63,541 nt of DNA from positions 1 through 63,541 of the forward strand of contig JBQLZQ010000061.1 in the NCBI GenBank assembly GCA_052168355.1, written 5' to 3'. This stretch comes from JBQLZQ01 sp052168355. GTDB taxonomy: Bacteria; Pseudomonadota; Alphaproteobacteria; DSM-16000; Inquilinaceae. Below, piece by piece: positions 16,814-26,447 of this stretch (position 1 is its first letter; each line of letters begins with the position of its first letter). The notes below the pieces were generated by a model, which saw only the letters and a program-made list of their open reading frames with translations, was not told where the DNA came from and did not search any database. The position numbers and the translations under genes are program-made.

Positions 16814-18682
16814 ATGACCGGCCACGCCTCAGAGGATAAAGCCAACCGCGCATCACCGGCGCGCCCCGATGCCGATGACGGGACGGCCGATACCGATACG
16901 CCCAAGACAGCGCCCACGGATGAGGACGAGAGGGTGGACGACGTGTCGGGCCTGGACCGCCAGACGTCCGGCCGGGCCGAGCCCGACGTAAGCCGGGCCC
17001 TGGAACGGCTGAACGAACGGCTGGATCGGATCGAACGCGATTTGAGCGCCCTGAGCCGCGCGCCCGCCCCGGACCCGATCGAAACACCGGCTTCGACCGA
17101 CAAGCCCCCCCATTCCGTATCGGAGTCCGATCCGGACAGTCCGGCGCCGGCCACTCCGGCGCGTCCGTCGTCGGCACCGCCGGCCGCGGCCCCCGCGGCG
17201 CGTGTCGGGTTGTCGGCTACGCCGATACCGCCGCGACCGGCTGGGCGGTCCGGCGCCGGCGGCGATCTGCGCCCGCCCCAGGCGGCTCGCTTCGAGCAGC
17301 CAGCCGGCCGCCCCGAGAGGCACCCGCCCACCCTGGCCCCATCGCCCGGGCCGGCGACCACCGGGCCCCGCCCGGCGCCGGGCGGGGCCCGTCCGACCAC
17401 GACGCCTGACGAACCCAGACGCCAGCGGCGCTGGGTCTTCAGCGGTGTGTTCTGGCTGATCGTGCTCGCCGTGATCGGCGCCGGCGGGTGGTGGATCTAT
17501 GCCGATCCGGATGGCGCCGCGATCCGGCGAGACGCGCTGATCGCCGGTGTCCAACGTCTGGCCGGCCGCGAGCCGCCGGCCCAAATCGACACGGCGGCTG
17601 TGCCTCCGGCGTCGGAGACGGCGGGCCTGGCGCAGGTCGACCCGGAGGCGGAGGCCGCCGAAACCGTGAACCCGCCGCCGGGCACGCCGACTGCGCCGGC
17701 CGGCGAGGACACACCGCCGATCGATGAGTCTCCCGCCACGACATCGGACGCAGACCCGGCCGTGACCGAGGGGCCGGCGGTTCCCGCGGTACCGACGCCC
17801 ACCGTCGAAATCGCCTCGGTGCCCGAGCCAGAGGGCGACTTGGCCCCCCTTCCGGCCAACGCATCGGAAGAACTGCGCAGCGCGGCGGAGATGGCGCTGG
17901 CCGGCAATCCGGAGGCCCAGCACGACCTGGCCACCGTCTATGCCCTTGGCAGGCTGGTGCCGCAGGATTTCGCCAGGGCCGCCTATTGGTACGAACGATC
18001 GGCGCAATCGGGTGTTCTCAATGCCCGCTACAACCTGGGGGTTCTGACAAAACACGGCATGGGGGTCCCCGAAAACGCCGAATTGGCCTTTGCCCAGTAC
18101 AAGATTGCGGCCGAGGGGGGCCACACCGACGCCCAGATCGTGGTCGGTCTTGCCTATGTCAATGGCGACGGGGTGGAGGCCGATCCCCTTCAGGCCGCCC
18201 CCTGGTTCCAGGCTGCCAGTGCCAAGGGCGACGCGCGCGGCGCCTATCATTTGGGCGAATTGTTCGAGAACGGTCTGGACGGCGCGCCGGATCTCGCCGC
18301 CGCCGCCGGATGGTACAGGATCGCCGCGGATGCCGGGATGGTCGAGGCCCAGGAGGCGCTGACGCGGGTCACCGCCGGCGGCGCATCGACGCCCTCCCCT
18401 ACCGGCGATACGGCCGCCCCGGCGGTCCCCGTGCCGGCGACGACGCCCGATCCGGTCCCGCCGGCGGCTGAGCCCGCTCCGCCGCTGGACGCTGCCGCGA
18501 TTCAGGAAATCCAGGAACTGCTGGCCGCGGCGGGATACAGCCCCGGCACGCCCGACGGTGTGGTCGGCACCAACACTCGGACGGCGATCCAGAACTTCGA
18601 GACCGACAACAAGCTGCCGCCCACCGGACAGCCTTCGACCCGCCTGCTGGAGCTTCTAAGGCAACAGGCGCCGGAAGGCTGA
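16814..18682 (+). CDS. PodJ-like protein: Sel1 repeats and peptidoglycan-binding domain
   Basis: A 622-residue protein. Residues 1-205 are acidic then Pro/Ala-rich and disordered, with a short heptad-like stretch (ALERLNERLDRIERDLSAL). One transmembrane helix follows at about 206-228 (VFWLIVLAVIGAGGWWIY). Outside it lie a linker, about four Sel1-like repeats (about 365-515) and a PG_binding_1 domain at the C-terminus (SPGTPDGVVGTNTRTAIQNF). This order matches the C-terminal half of the Caulobacter polarity factor PodJ, without its long coiled coil. A role at the cell pole or division site is an inference. The ATG at 16814 was chosen because upstream sequence is the tRNA region. Confidence 0.85.
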   Translation: MTGHASEDKANRASPARPDADDGTADTDTPKTAPTDEDERVDDVSGLDRQTSGRAEPDVSRALERLNERLDRIERDLSALSRAPAPDPIETPASTDKPPHSVSESDPDSPAPATPARPSSAPPAAAPAARVGLSATPIPPRPAGRSGAGGDLRPPQAARFEQPAGRPERHPPTLAPSPGPATTGPRPAPGGARPTTTPDEPRRQRRWVFSGVFWLIVLAVIGAGGWWIYADPDGAAIRRDALIAGVQRLAGREPPAQIDTAAVPPASETAGLAQVDPEAEAAETVNPPPGTPTAPAGEDTPPIDESPATTSDADPAVTEGPAVPAVPTPTVEIASVPEPEGDLAPLPANASEELRSAAEMALAGNPEAQHDLATVYALGRLVPQDFARAAYWYERSAQSGVLNARYNLGVLTKHGMGVPENAELAFAQYKIAAEGGHTDAQIVVGLAYVNGDGVEADPLQAAPWFQAASAKGDARGAYHLGELFENGLDGAPDLAAAAGWYRIAADAGMVEAQEALTRVTAGGASTPSPTGDTAAPAVPVPATTPDPVPPAAEPAPPLDAAAIQEIQELLAAAGYSPGTPDGVVGTNTRTAIQNFETDNKLPPTGQPSTRLLELLRQQAPEG

Positions 18683-18708
18683 CGCCGGTCTGCCCACCCG
18701 TTTCCGAC

Positions 18709-19587
18709 CTACAACAAACGCGCCGCGCGCACCCACCAGTCCGGGTGCGCGGCGGTCAGCGTTTTGGCCGCGGTTTCGGCGGCCACGTCGTGGTCATAGA
18801 GCGCAAAGCAGGTCGCGCCGCTGCCCGACATCCGGGACAGCAGACAGCCGTCGGTCGCTGCCAGGGCGTCGCGTACCGATGCGATATCCGGCACCAGGCC
18901 CATGGCGGCCGGTTCCAGATCGTTGCCCCGCTCGCTCAGCACCGCGGCGAGCGCGGCCGCCCCCGGGGACGGCTCGGCGAACCGCGCGGGCCCTGAACGG
19001 CGGCCATCCAGCGCCGCGAACACCGCCGGCGTGGCGACCGGCACGCACGGATTGGCCAGCACCACGGCAATACCTGTCAGGACCGGTCCGGGGTCGATTT
19101 TTTCCCCGACGCCGCCGATAAATCCGGTCAGGCCGGACAGGCATACCGGCACATCGGCGCCCAGCGACAATGCGATCTCCGACCAACGCGGATCGTCCAG
19201 CCCGATCCGCCAGTATCGCGCCAACAGCCGAAGCAAGGCGGCGGCATCGGCCGATCCGCCGCCGATCCCCGCCGCGACGGGTAAAGTCTTGGTGAGATGG
19301 AGAGCGACTGTGGGTGGTCGCGCAAAGGTGGCGGCCGCGCGATCGAGCGCGCGGATCACCAGATTGTCCCCGCCGACCGGAACGGCACCCGCAAACGCCC
19401 CATCGACGGTGAACGACGAAGAGGACGCGGGCACCAGGGTCAGCCGGTCGCCGACCGAGGCAAAGGCGACGAGACCATCGACGTCGTGATAGCCGTCGGC
19501 CCGCCGGCCGATCACATGCAGATAGAGGTTCAGCTTGGCCGGCGCATCCATCGACAACGGCCGCACGGCCGCCGGTGCGGCGGTCAC
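18709..19587 (-). CDS. ispE: 4-diphosphocytidyl-2-C-methyl-D-erythritol kinase
   Basis: A GHMP kinase of the MEP isoprenoid pathway that phosphorylates the 2-hydroxyl of CDP-ME. Motifs: APAKLNLYLHVIGRRADGYH at the N-terminus, the ATP loop LPVAAGIGGGSADAAALLR, and LSRMSGSGATCFALY near the C-terminus. A GTG at 19587 overlaps the TPR-gene stop as GTGA and gives 292 residues; an ATG at 19551 is the alternative. ispH, another gene of the same pathway, is also in this window (46922-47926). Confidence 0.93.
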   Translation of the reverse strand: MTAAPAAVRPLSMDAPAKLNLYLHVIGRRADGYHDVDGLVAFASVGDRLTLVPASSSSFTVDGAFAGAVPVGGDNLVIRALDRAAATFARPPTVALHLTKTLPVAAGIGGGSADAAALLRLLARYWRIGLDDPRWSEIALSLGADVPVCLSGLTGFIGGVGEKIDPGPVLTGIAVVLANPCVPVATPAVFAALDGRRSGPARFAEPSPGAAALAAVLSERGNDLEPAAMGLVPDIASVRDALAATDGCLLSRMSGSGATCFALYDHDVAAETAAKTLTAAHPDWWVRAARLL

Positions 19588-21329
19588 GGAACCGGCGTGT
19601 CGTCCGGTTTCCGACCGGCGGCGTCGCTGGTGACCGGGCCGCCGATGATCTGCGAATCGGTGAGTCCGTGGGCCAGTTTTTCCTCGATCTCGAGGATACG
19701 ATCGGGATCGTCGGCGGTGCGCAGGGCATGCCGCCACTGGAACGTCGCCTCGATCCGCCGGCCCGCCATCCAGTACGCGTCGCCCAAATGATCGTTGAGT
19801 TCCGAATCGCCGGGCTCAAGCTCCACGGCCCGCTCGAGCAGCGGCACCGCCTCATCCAGCCGACCGGTGCGGTAATAGACCCAGCCCAGGCTGTCGATGA
19901 TGAATCCGTCGTCGCCGTTGAGGTCGACGGCGCGACGGATCAGCGCCTCGGCGTCGTCCAGCCTGATCCCGCGATCGACCCAGGAATAGCCGAGATAGTT
20001 GAGCAGGTGCGGAAAGTCCGGCTTGAGTTCGATGGCCCGAACCAGATCCTGTTCCGCCCTTTCCCAATTCTGCAACCGCTCGAGCGCGATGCCCCGTCGA
20101 TAGAGAAAGGTCCAATCGTCCTGCGCCAGCGACGGGTCACGCACGGCAGCCGCGTCATAGGCATCGGCCGCTTCCTGGAACCGCCGCTCGCCGCGCTCGA
20201 TATCGCCGAGCATGACCAGGATCTCCGCGTCGTCGGGCCGCTCGTCGGCCAGTCGGGTCAGCATTTCCACGGCCTCGTCGGACCGGCCCATGCGATCCAG
20301 GGTGTTGGCGATGGCCTCGGCGGCGGCCGGAGCCGCCAGATGATCCTCATCGACGCCGCGCAACACCACCAGGGCATCGTCGTAGCGCTCGGCTTCCTTC
20401 AGCATTTCGGCCACAAGCAGCGGTCCCAGCCCCGAATGGGGATCGAGCCGATGGGCCAGCCGGGCATAGCTGAGGGCGATTTCCGCCTGTTCCCGATTGA
20501 GCAGGGACGCGATCTGAAACAGGGCATCGGCAACCCCGACCTCCGGATCCAACGGCACCGGCGCCGGCGGTTCGCCCTGATCGAGCCTGGCATAGTCGCG
20601 GTTCAGCAACTCGGAATCGGCATTCTGTTCCATGTAGGTGTTGTACAGGGCGCGGGCCCGGTCCGGCGCGCCGGTTCGCTCGTAGAGCGCGCCCAGGGCC
20701 TGGACCAGCCGAAGGGTGGTACCGCCGCGCTCCAGCGCCGCTTCATAGGCTTCGCGCGCCTCGGCGGTCCTATCGGCACGATCCAGGATCATGCCCTTGT
20801 AAAGATAGGCCATGGCGTCGACGCCCGGTCGGGCGGCGACACCGTCCAGCACCGACGCGGCGGTATCCACATCGTCCATCGCCGCGGCGGTCCAGGCTTC
20901 CACCACCGGGGCCAGGATCGTCGCGATACCCGATTTCTCCAGACGGACGCTGCGCTTACGCGCCGCCTGATACCGGCCGGCCCGCAGGTCCTCCACGATC
21001 AGAACGGTTTCGGCAAGCTGATTCTGCGGATCGCGCTGAACCAGCCGGGCCGCCAGTTCGGCCGCCATGTCGGCCTCTCCGCCCGACAGCGAAACGTGAA
21101 AGGCGCGGCGCAGCAGATCCGTGTTCTCGGGGTCGTGGGCCAGCGCCGCCGCCAGATAGTGCGAGGCCGCCGCCAGATCGCTGCGGGCCTGGGCGCTGTT
21201 GCCGGCCAGGTAGGCGCCGGCCGGGCTTTCGCCATATTCGGCCGACGCCGACTGAGCCGCCAGAAGAGCCGCCACGCCCACCGCAAGGACCGCCGGTCGC
21301 CACGAACCAAAAAAGAAAGACACCGCCAT
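19584..21329 (-). CDS. Exported tetratricopeptide-repeat protein
   Basis: A 581-residue protein with a signal peptide (FFGSWRPAVLAVGVAALLAA, cleaved near AQSASA). The body is almost entirely TPR repeats, clearest in the last third (LNYLGYSWVDRGIRLDDAEA, DSLGWVYYRTGRLDEAVP, LNDHLGDAYWMAGRRIEA). It is likely a periplasmic scaffold. The ATG at 21329 has GGAG eight bases upstream. It is coupled to ispE by a GTGA overlap, an order I recall in other alphaproteobacteria. No partner is evident from context, and the function is unknown. Confidence 0.86.
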   Translation of the reverse strand: MAVSFFFGSWRPAVLAVGVAALLAAQSASAEYGESPAGAYLAGNSAQARSDLAAASHYLAAALAHDPENTDLLRRAFHVSLSGGEADMAAELAARLVQRDPQNQLAETVLIVEDLRAGRYQAARKRSVRLEKSGIATILAPVVEAWTAAAMDDVDTAASVLDGVAARPGVDAMAYLYKGMILDRADRTAEAREAYEAALERGGTTLRLVQALGALYERTGAPDRARALYNTYMEQNADSELLNRDYARLDQGEPPAPVPLDPEVGVADALFQIASLLNREQAEIALSYARLAHRLDPHSGLGPLLVAEMLKEAERYDDALVVLRGVDEDHLAAPAAAEAIANTLDRMGRSDEAVEMLTRLADERPDDAEILVMLGDIERGERRFQEAADAYDAAAVRDPSLAQDDWTFLYRRGIALERLQNWERAEQDLVRAIELKPDFPHLLNYLGYSWVDRGIRLDDAEALIRRAVDLNGDDGFIIDSLGWVYYRTGRLDEAVPLLERAVELEPGDSELNDHLGDAYWMAGRRIEATFQWRHALRTADDPDRILEIEEKLAHGLTDSQIIGGPVTSDAAGRKPDDTPVP

Positions 21330-21465
21330 ACCGTCGCTCCGCTTCGCTGCCGTACCGCCGACCCCGACGGCCGAACGCCACTGCCCTAATGTAGCGCGAA
21401 GCGGCCGGCGGGGCGAGGGGTCCCGGCTCGCCCACCAGAACCAGAACCCAAACCCCTCGAACCCT

Positions 21466-23106
21466 CTACATATTGGGGTAATTGGGTCCGCCGCCGCCTT
21501 CCGGCACCGTCCAGACGATATTTTGTGTCGGATCCTTGATATCGCAGGTTTTGCAGTGGACGCAGTTTTGGGCGTTGATGACGAACCTTGGGTCGCCGCC
21601 CTCCTCGCGCACCACCTCGTAGACGGCGGCCGGGCAATAGCGCTGGGCCGGCTCGTCATACAGCGGCAGATTATGGGCGATCGGCACCGTCGGGTCCTTG
21701 AGCGTCAGGTGCGCGGGTTGGTTTTCCTCGTGATTGGTGTTGGACAGGAACACCGAAGACAGCCGGTCGAAGGTCACAACACCGTCCGGCTTCGGGTAGG
21801 CGATGGGCTGGGATTGATCGGCCCGGCGCAGGCTCTTGTGGTCCTCGTGATGATGCAGGGTCCAGGGCAGCCGGCCGCGCAGCCACAGCTCGATACCGCT
21901 GTACAGCGTCCCCGCGGCCAGGCCCCAGCGGAACGCCGGCCGGCAGTTGCGCACCGCGCGCAGCTCCTTCATCACCCAGCTTTCCCGCATCGCCGTGGGA
22001 TAGGCGGTCAGCACGCCGCCGCTCGAGCGGTCCCCCGCCAGCGCGTCGAAGCAGGCATCGGCGGCGACCATGCCGCTTTTCATCGCCGTATGGGTGCCCT
22101 TGATCTTGGGCACGTTGACGAACCCGGCCGAACAGCCGATGACGGCGCCGCCAGGGAACACCAGCGTGGGAATGGACTGGTAGCCGCCCTCATTGATCGC
22201 CCGGGCGCCATAGGCGACGCGGCGACCGCCCTCCAGCAGCGGCCGCACCTTTGGGTGGGTCTTGAACCGCTGGAACTCGTCGAACGGCGACAGGTACGGG
22301 TTCTTGTAGTCAAGCGCCACGACATAGCCGATCGACACCTGGTTGTTCTCCAGGTGATAGATGAACCCGCCGCCATAGGTTTCCCGATCCAGCGGCCAGC
22401 CAAAGCCGTGCGTGACCAGGCCAGCCTTGTGCTTCGCCGGATCGACCTCCCACAACTCCTTGATGCCCAGGCCGTAGGTTTGCGGGTCGCAATCCCGGCG
22501 CAGATCGAACTTGGCGAACAAAGTCTGGGCAAGGGACCCGCGCACGCCTTCGGCGATCAGGGTGTAGGCGCCGCGCAATTCCACTCCTGGCTGATACCGA
22601 TCCGTCTTTTCGCCGTCGCGGCCGATCCCCATGTCGCCGGTGGCCACGCCGCACACCGCGCCCTTCTCGTCGTAGAGGATCTCCGCCGCGGCAAAACCGG
22701 GGAACACGTCGACGCCAAGCTCCTCGGCCTGGCCGGCCAGCCAACGGCACAGATTGGCAAGGCTGATGATGTAGTTGCCCTTGTTGTGCAGTTCGGGCGG
22801 CAGCAGCAATGACGGGATCCGCAGCGATCCGCGTTCGGAAAAAAGATGGAACTCGTCGTGGGTCACCGGGGTGTTCAGCGGCGCCCCCCGCTCGCGCCAG
22901 TCGGGGAACAATTCCTCCAGCGCCCGGGGCTCGAGCACCGCGCCGGACAGGATATGGGCACCGACTTCCGCCCCCTTCTCCAGGACGCAGACCGAGATAT
23001 CGCGGCCCTCCGTCGCGGCCCGCTGCTTCAACCGGATGGCCGCGCTCAGCCCCGCCGGCCCGGCACCGACGACGACAACGTCGTATTCCATCGCTTCGCG
23101 TTCCAC
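21466..23106 (-). CDS. Electron transfer flavoprotein-ubiquinone oxidoreductase
   Basis: ETF-QO passes electrons from reduced ETF (fatty acid and amino acid oxidation) to ubiquinone at the membrane. The 546-residue protein has the FAD-binding VVVGAGPAGLSAAIRL at its N-terminus, the ubiquinone and membrane-contact region in the middle, and a C-terminal [4Fe-4S] ferredoxin segment with the cysteines in NCVHCKTCDIKDP plus one upstream (YCPAAVYE). The start is the GTG at 23106; an ATG five codons later is equally possible. The divergent UDG gene begins 58 bases away. Confidence 0.95.
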   Translation of the reverse strand: MEREAMEYDVVVVGAGPAGLSAAIRLKQRAATEGRDISVCVLEKGAEVGAHILSGAVLEPRALEELFPDWRERGAPLNTPVTHDEFHLFSERGSLRIPSLLLPPELHNKGNYIISLANLCRWLAGQAEELGVDVFPGFAAAEILYDEKGAVCGVATGDMGIGRDGEKTDRYQPGVELRGAYTLIAEGVRGSLAQTLFAKFDLRRDCDPQTYGLGIKELWEVDPAKHKAGLVTHGFGWPLDRETYGGGFIYHLENNQVSIGYVVALDYKNPYLSPFDEFQRFKTHPKVRPLLEGGRRVAYGARAINEGGYQSIPTLVFPGGAVIGCSAGFVNVPKIKGTHTAMKSGMVAADACFDALAGDRSSGGVLTAYPTAMRESWVMKELRAVRNCRPAFRWGLAAGTLYSGIELWLRGRLPWTLHHHEDHKSLRRADQSQPIAYPKPDGVVTFDRLSSVFLSNTNHEENQPAHLTLKDPTVPIAHNLPLYDEPAQRYCPAAVYEVVREEGGDPRFVINAQNCVHCKTCDIKDPTQNIVWTVPEGGGGPNYPNM

Positions 23107-23163
23107 GGGATAAAACCCTCATCCATTGCTTCGGCCCTGTCACCGGCACCATAATCGCCGACG

Positions 23164-24012
23164 ATGACAACGGCAAAGCCAGACCTACACCAGATCGTCG
23201 CGCTTTTAAGGTGGTACGAGGACGCGGGCGTCGACGAGGCGGTGGGCGAGACGCCGGTCGATGCCACCCGGCTGGCCAAGCCCGAACCCCCCGCCGCGTC
23301 CATGGCCCGGGCCGCGCAGGCGGCGGCCACGCCGGTTCGCGCCGCGGCTCTTCCTCCAGCGGCGGCGTCACCGGAGCCGGCCGGCCCAGGGGGAGAAGCG
23401 GCCAGCGCCGACGCAAGAGCCCTGGCGGAGGCGGCGCGTACCCTGGCCGATCTTGAGAACGCGCTTCGCGCCTTCGAAGGCTGCGCGCTGAAAACCACGG
23501 CCACCAACCTGGTCTTCTGCGACGGCAACCCGGACGCCGAAATCATGGTGGTCGGGGAGGCGCCGGGCGCGGAGGAGGACCGGCAGGGCCTGCCCTTCGT
23601 GGGTGCGTCGGGCCAGCTTCTGGACCGGATGCTGGCGGCCATCGGGCTGGACCGGACCAGCGTCTATATCACCAACATCCTGCCCTGGCGGCCGCCCGGC
23701 AACCGCCAGCCCAACAGCGCCGAGATTGCCGTGTGCCTGCCCTTTATCGAGCGGCATATCGCCCTGAAGGCGCCGCGCATCCTGGTTCTCGCCGGCGGCA
23801 CGGCCGCCAAGGCCATGCTGGGCACCAGCGAGGGCATCACCCGTCTGCGCGGCCGCTGGTTCGACCACGCGGTCCCGGGCCTGCCGGCACCCGTGCCCAC
23901 CCTGCCGATCTACCACCCCGCCTACCTGCTGCGCCAACCGGCCCAAAAGCGCGATGCCTGGCGCGACCTGGTGCAGATCCGCAAGCGACTGGACGCGCTG
24001 GGCGGCCACTGA
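23164..24012 (+). CDS. Uracil-DNA glycosylase superfamily protein (family 4-like)
   Basis: A predicted DNA repair glycosylase that removes uracil. Residues 1-100 are Ala/Pro-rich and probably flexible. The core has motif A GEAPGAEEDRQGLPFVG, the GNRQPNSAE block and motif B HPAYLLR. Family 4 enzymes hold a [4Fe-4S] cluster with four cysteines. Here I see the first (GCALK, about 107) and the last (AVCLP, about 191), but the second is absent and the third position is Trp (LPWRPPGNR). Cys120 lies elsewhere. The cluster may therefore be missing. Confidence 0.85.
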   Translation: MTTAKPDLHQIVALLRWYEDAGVDEAVGETPVDATRLAKPEPPAASMARAAQAAATPVRAAALPPAAASPEPAGPGGEAASADARALAEAARTLADLENALRAFEGCALKTTATNLVFCDGNPDAEIMVVGEAPGAEEDRQGLPFVGASGQLLDRMLAAIGLDRTSVYITNILPWRPPGNRQPNSAEIAVCLPFIERHIALKAPRILVLAGGTAAKAMLGTSEGITRLRGRWFDHAVPGLPAPVPTLPIYHPAYLLRQPAQKRDAWRDLVQIRKRLDALGGH

Positions 24013-24133
24013 ACCCAGCGACTTGTCCGGACGGGATCGACCCGGTATTAACCCTTCTCTCACCGGCCCTGTGAAAGGATGGCGTGGGACAGTTTGCCCG
24101 CCCGCCCTTTGAGACGGCCCAAAAAGAAACGAT

Positions 24134-25876
24134 ATGCCACGGTATCTTATCCTTTCCCTTTTTGCGGCCGCCGGGCTGGCCATGGCGGCCGTCGCGTCTC
24201 CCGCCCAGGCGGCGCCGGGAGCCGGTGTCGACTCCTCGCCAGGGGTTGAGCTGACCGCCGGGGACGTGGCCCGCTACCGGCGCATTTTCGCCCTTCAGGG
24301 CGACGGCGACATGACCGCGGCCGACCGGGAGATCGCCGGCCTGACCGACGACCGGTTGATGGGCCATGTGCTGTTCCAGCGCTACATGCATCCGACCGCC
24401 TGGCGGTCCAAGTTCGCCGAGCTTAGCGGCTGGCTCGACCTCTATGGCGACCATCCCGGCGCCGAGCGAATCTTCGCTCTGGCCGAACGGCGTCGGCCGG
24501 GATCGGCCCCCGCGCCCAGCGCCCCGGATCCCTGGTCCGCCCCACGCGCCGTCGCCCTGGACAGCCCCGGAGCCTGTTTGGATGCGCGGCTCGACGACGG
24601 GGCGCGGACGGTGGCCAACCGGACAGCCAGCCTGCTGCGCCGCGATCGGCCGACCCAGGCCCTGGAACGGCTGGAACAGCCGGAGACGCGGGCGCGTCTG
24701 TCCGACGCGCAGTTCGACAGGCTGCTGGCCGACATCGCCGCGAGCTATTCCTTCAACGGTCTTTATGACCGGGCGACTGAGCTGGCCGAGAGCGCGGCCG
24801 AGCGGTCGGGCACCGCCGCGCCGCGCGCCCTTTGGGTCGCGGGCCTGATGGCCTGGCGGCGCGACGATCACGCGGCGGCGGCGGACCATTTCAGCGCCAT
24901 GGCCGGGGCCGATTGCGCCAGCGCCTGGGGCCGCAGTGCCGCGGCGTTCTGGGCCGCGCGATCCCATCTGCGCAACGGCCAACCCGAAGCCTTCGTATCC
25001 TATATGGAGATGGCGGCGGGCCACCGGCGCACCTTCTACGGCCTGCTTGCCCGCCGTGCCTTGGGTCTGGATCTCGACTTCGCCCCCCTGCAAACGGTGG
25101 CCGCACCGGCCATGCTGAACGCCCTGTCCCACTATCCCGCCGGTCGTCGGGCCATCGGGCTGCTGCAGGTCGGCCGCGCCGATCTGGCGGGGGAAGAGCT
25201 GTTCCGCATCCGCCCCAACGCCGACGACCGCGCCGCCCTGGAAGGCATGATCGCCCTGGCCGGTCAGGCCGAGGTGCCGCATCTGACCCTGGCGCTGGCC
25301 GGCCATCTGCCGCCGGGACAGGTTCGGGACGCCGCACTGTATCCGGTAGCACCCTGGAGGCCGGATGGCGGCTTTTCCATCGACCGCGCCTTGGTCAACG
25401 CCGTCATCCGCCAGGAATCGGCGTTCGACACGGCGGCGATCAGCGGTGCCGGTGCCCGGGGGCTGATGCAGCTGATGCCAGCAACGGCTCGCTATGTCGA
25501 CGGCGGCGACCGCGGTCGTTTGCTGGATCCGGAGGAAAATCTGAGGATCGGCCAAGCCTATATCGCGCGGCTGATCGACCATCCCGATGTCGGGCCGGAT
25601 CTGATCAGGCTGATCGTCGCCTATAATGTCGGACCGGGCAACCTGGTCCGCTGGATCGATGAGGCCGGGGCCGGGGACGACCCGCTGCTTTTTATCGAAA
25701 GTCTGCCGTCCGGGTACGCCCGATCCTACATCGAGCGGGTTCTGGCCGACTATTGGATCTACCGCGACCGGCTGGGCCAGCCGACCCCGTCGCTCGACCG
25801 CATTGCGTCCGGCCGGTGGCCGCTCTATATGCGGTTGGACGTTGGCGGCGAGGTGGCTTCGCGTGGCAGGCATTGA
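24134..25876 (+). CDS. Soluble lytic murein transglycosylase
   Basis: A periplasmic enzyme that cleaves peptidoglycan glycan strands, forming 1,6-anhydro-muropeptides. The 580-residue protein has a signal peptide (to about PAQAAPG), a superhelical alpha-rich middle and a C-terminal SLT catalytic domain with the catalytic glutamate in VIRQESAFDTAAISGAGARG, then LMQLMPATA and IVAYNVGPGNL. The ATG at 24134 follows AAGAAACG. The moaB-like gene starts within its last codons, so they are likely co-transcribed. Close relatives are the Slt70-type enzymes. Confidence 0.93.
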   Translation: MPRYLILSLFAAAGLAMAAVASPAQAAPGAGVDSSPGVELTAGDVARYRRIFALQGDGDMTAADREIAGLTDDRLMGHVLFQRYMHPTAWRSKFAELSGWLDLYGDHPGAERIFALAERRRPGSAPAPSAPDPWSAPRAVALDSPGACLDARLDDGARTVANRTASLLRRDRPTQALERLEQPETRARLSDAQFDRLLADIAASYSFNGLYDRATELAESAAERSGTAAPRALWVAGLMAWRRDDHAAAADHFSAMAGADCASAWGRSAAAFWAARSHLRNGQPEAFVSYMEMAAGHRRTFYGLLARRALGLDLDFAPLQTVAAPAMLNALSHYPAGRRAIGLLQVGRADLAGEELFRIRPNADDRAALEGMIALAGQAEVPHLTLALAGHLPPGQVRDAALYPVAPWRPDGGFSIDRALVNAVIRQESAFDTAAISGAGARGLMQLMPATARYVDGGDRGRLLDPEENLRIGQAYIARLIDHPDVGPDLIRLIVAYNVGPGNLVRWIDEAGAGDDPLLFIESLPSGYARSYIERVLADYWIYRDRLGQPTPSLDRIASGRWPLYMRLDVGGEVASRGRH

Positions 25877-26402
25877 CCAGAGCAGACCGTTTCATCCGGT
25901 CCATATCGCCGTTCTGACGGTCTCCGACACCCGTGCCCTGGCCGACGACCGATCGGGCGACGTCTTGTGCCAACGGCTTCAGGACGCCGGCCACACCCTG
26001 GCGGCCCGTGCCATCGTCAAGGACGACGTTCCGGCCATCGTCGGTCAATTCCGGACGTGGATCGGCGATCCTGCCGTGGAGGTGGTGCTGTCGACCGGCG
26101 GTACCGGCGTCACCGGTCGGGACGTCACGCCCGAGGCCCTGGCGGCGGTGGCGGAAAAGGACATTCCCGGCTTTGGCGAGCTGTTCCGCATGATCAGCTA
26201 CGACAAGATCGGTACCTCGACGATCCAGAGCCGCGCCGCCGCGGCGGTCGCCAACGGCACCTACCTGTTCGCGCTGCCGGGATCGCCCGGCGCCTGTCGC
26301 GACGCCTGGGACGATATCCTGCGTCATCAGCTCGACTATCGCTACAGGCCCTGCAACTTCGTCGAACTGTTGCCCCGGTTGAACGAACATCGGCCGGCTT
26401 GA
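25863..26402 (+). CDS. moaB: Molybdenum cofactor biosynthesis protein B-like
   Basis: A 179-residue protein of the MoaB/MogA family, which in some species adenylates molybdopterin. The fold signatures are VLTVSDTRALADDRSGD, VVLSTGGTGVTGRDVTPEAL and FALPGSPGACRDAW. The GTG at 25863 lies 14 bases inside the lytic transglycosylase gene. No other molybdenum cofactor gene is in the window, so the assignment rests on family signatures only. It ends 45 bases before the candidate LexA box. Confidence 0.88.
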   Translation: MAGIDQSRPFHPVHIAVLTVSDTRALADDRSGDVLCQRLQDAGHTLAARAIVKDDVPAIVGQFRTWIGDPAVEVVLSTGGTGVTGRDVTPEALAAVAEKDIPGFGELFRMISYDKIGTSTIQSRAAAAVANGTYLFALPGSPGACRDAWDDILRHQLDYRYRPCNFVELLPRLNEHRPA

Positions 26403-26447
26403 TCGTTCCCGGCCGGACACCCGGCAAGGACGGTTCGCAAACCAAAT

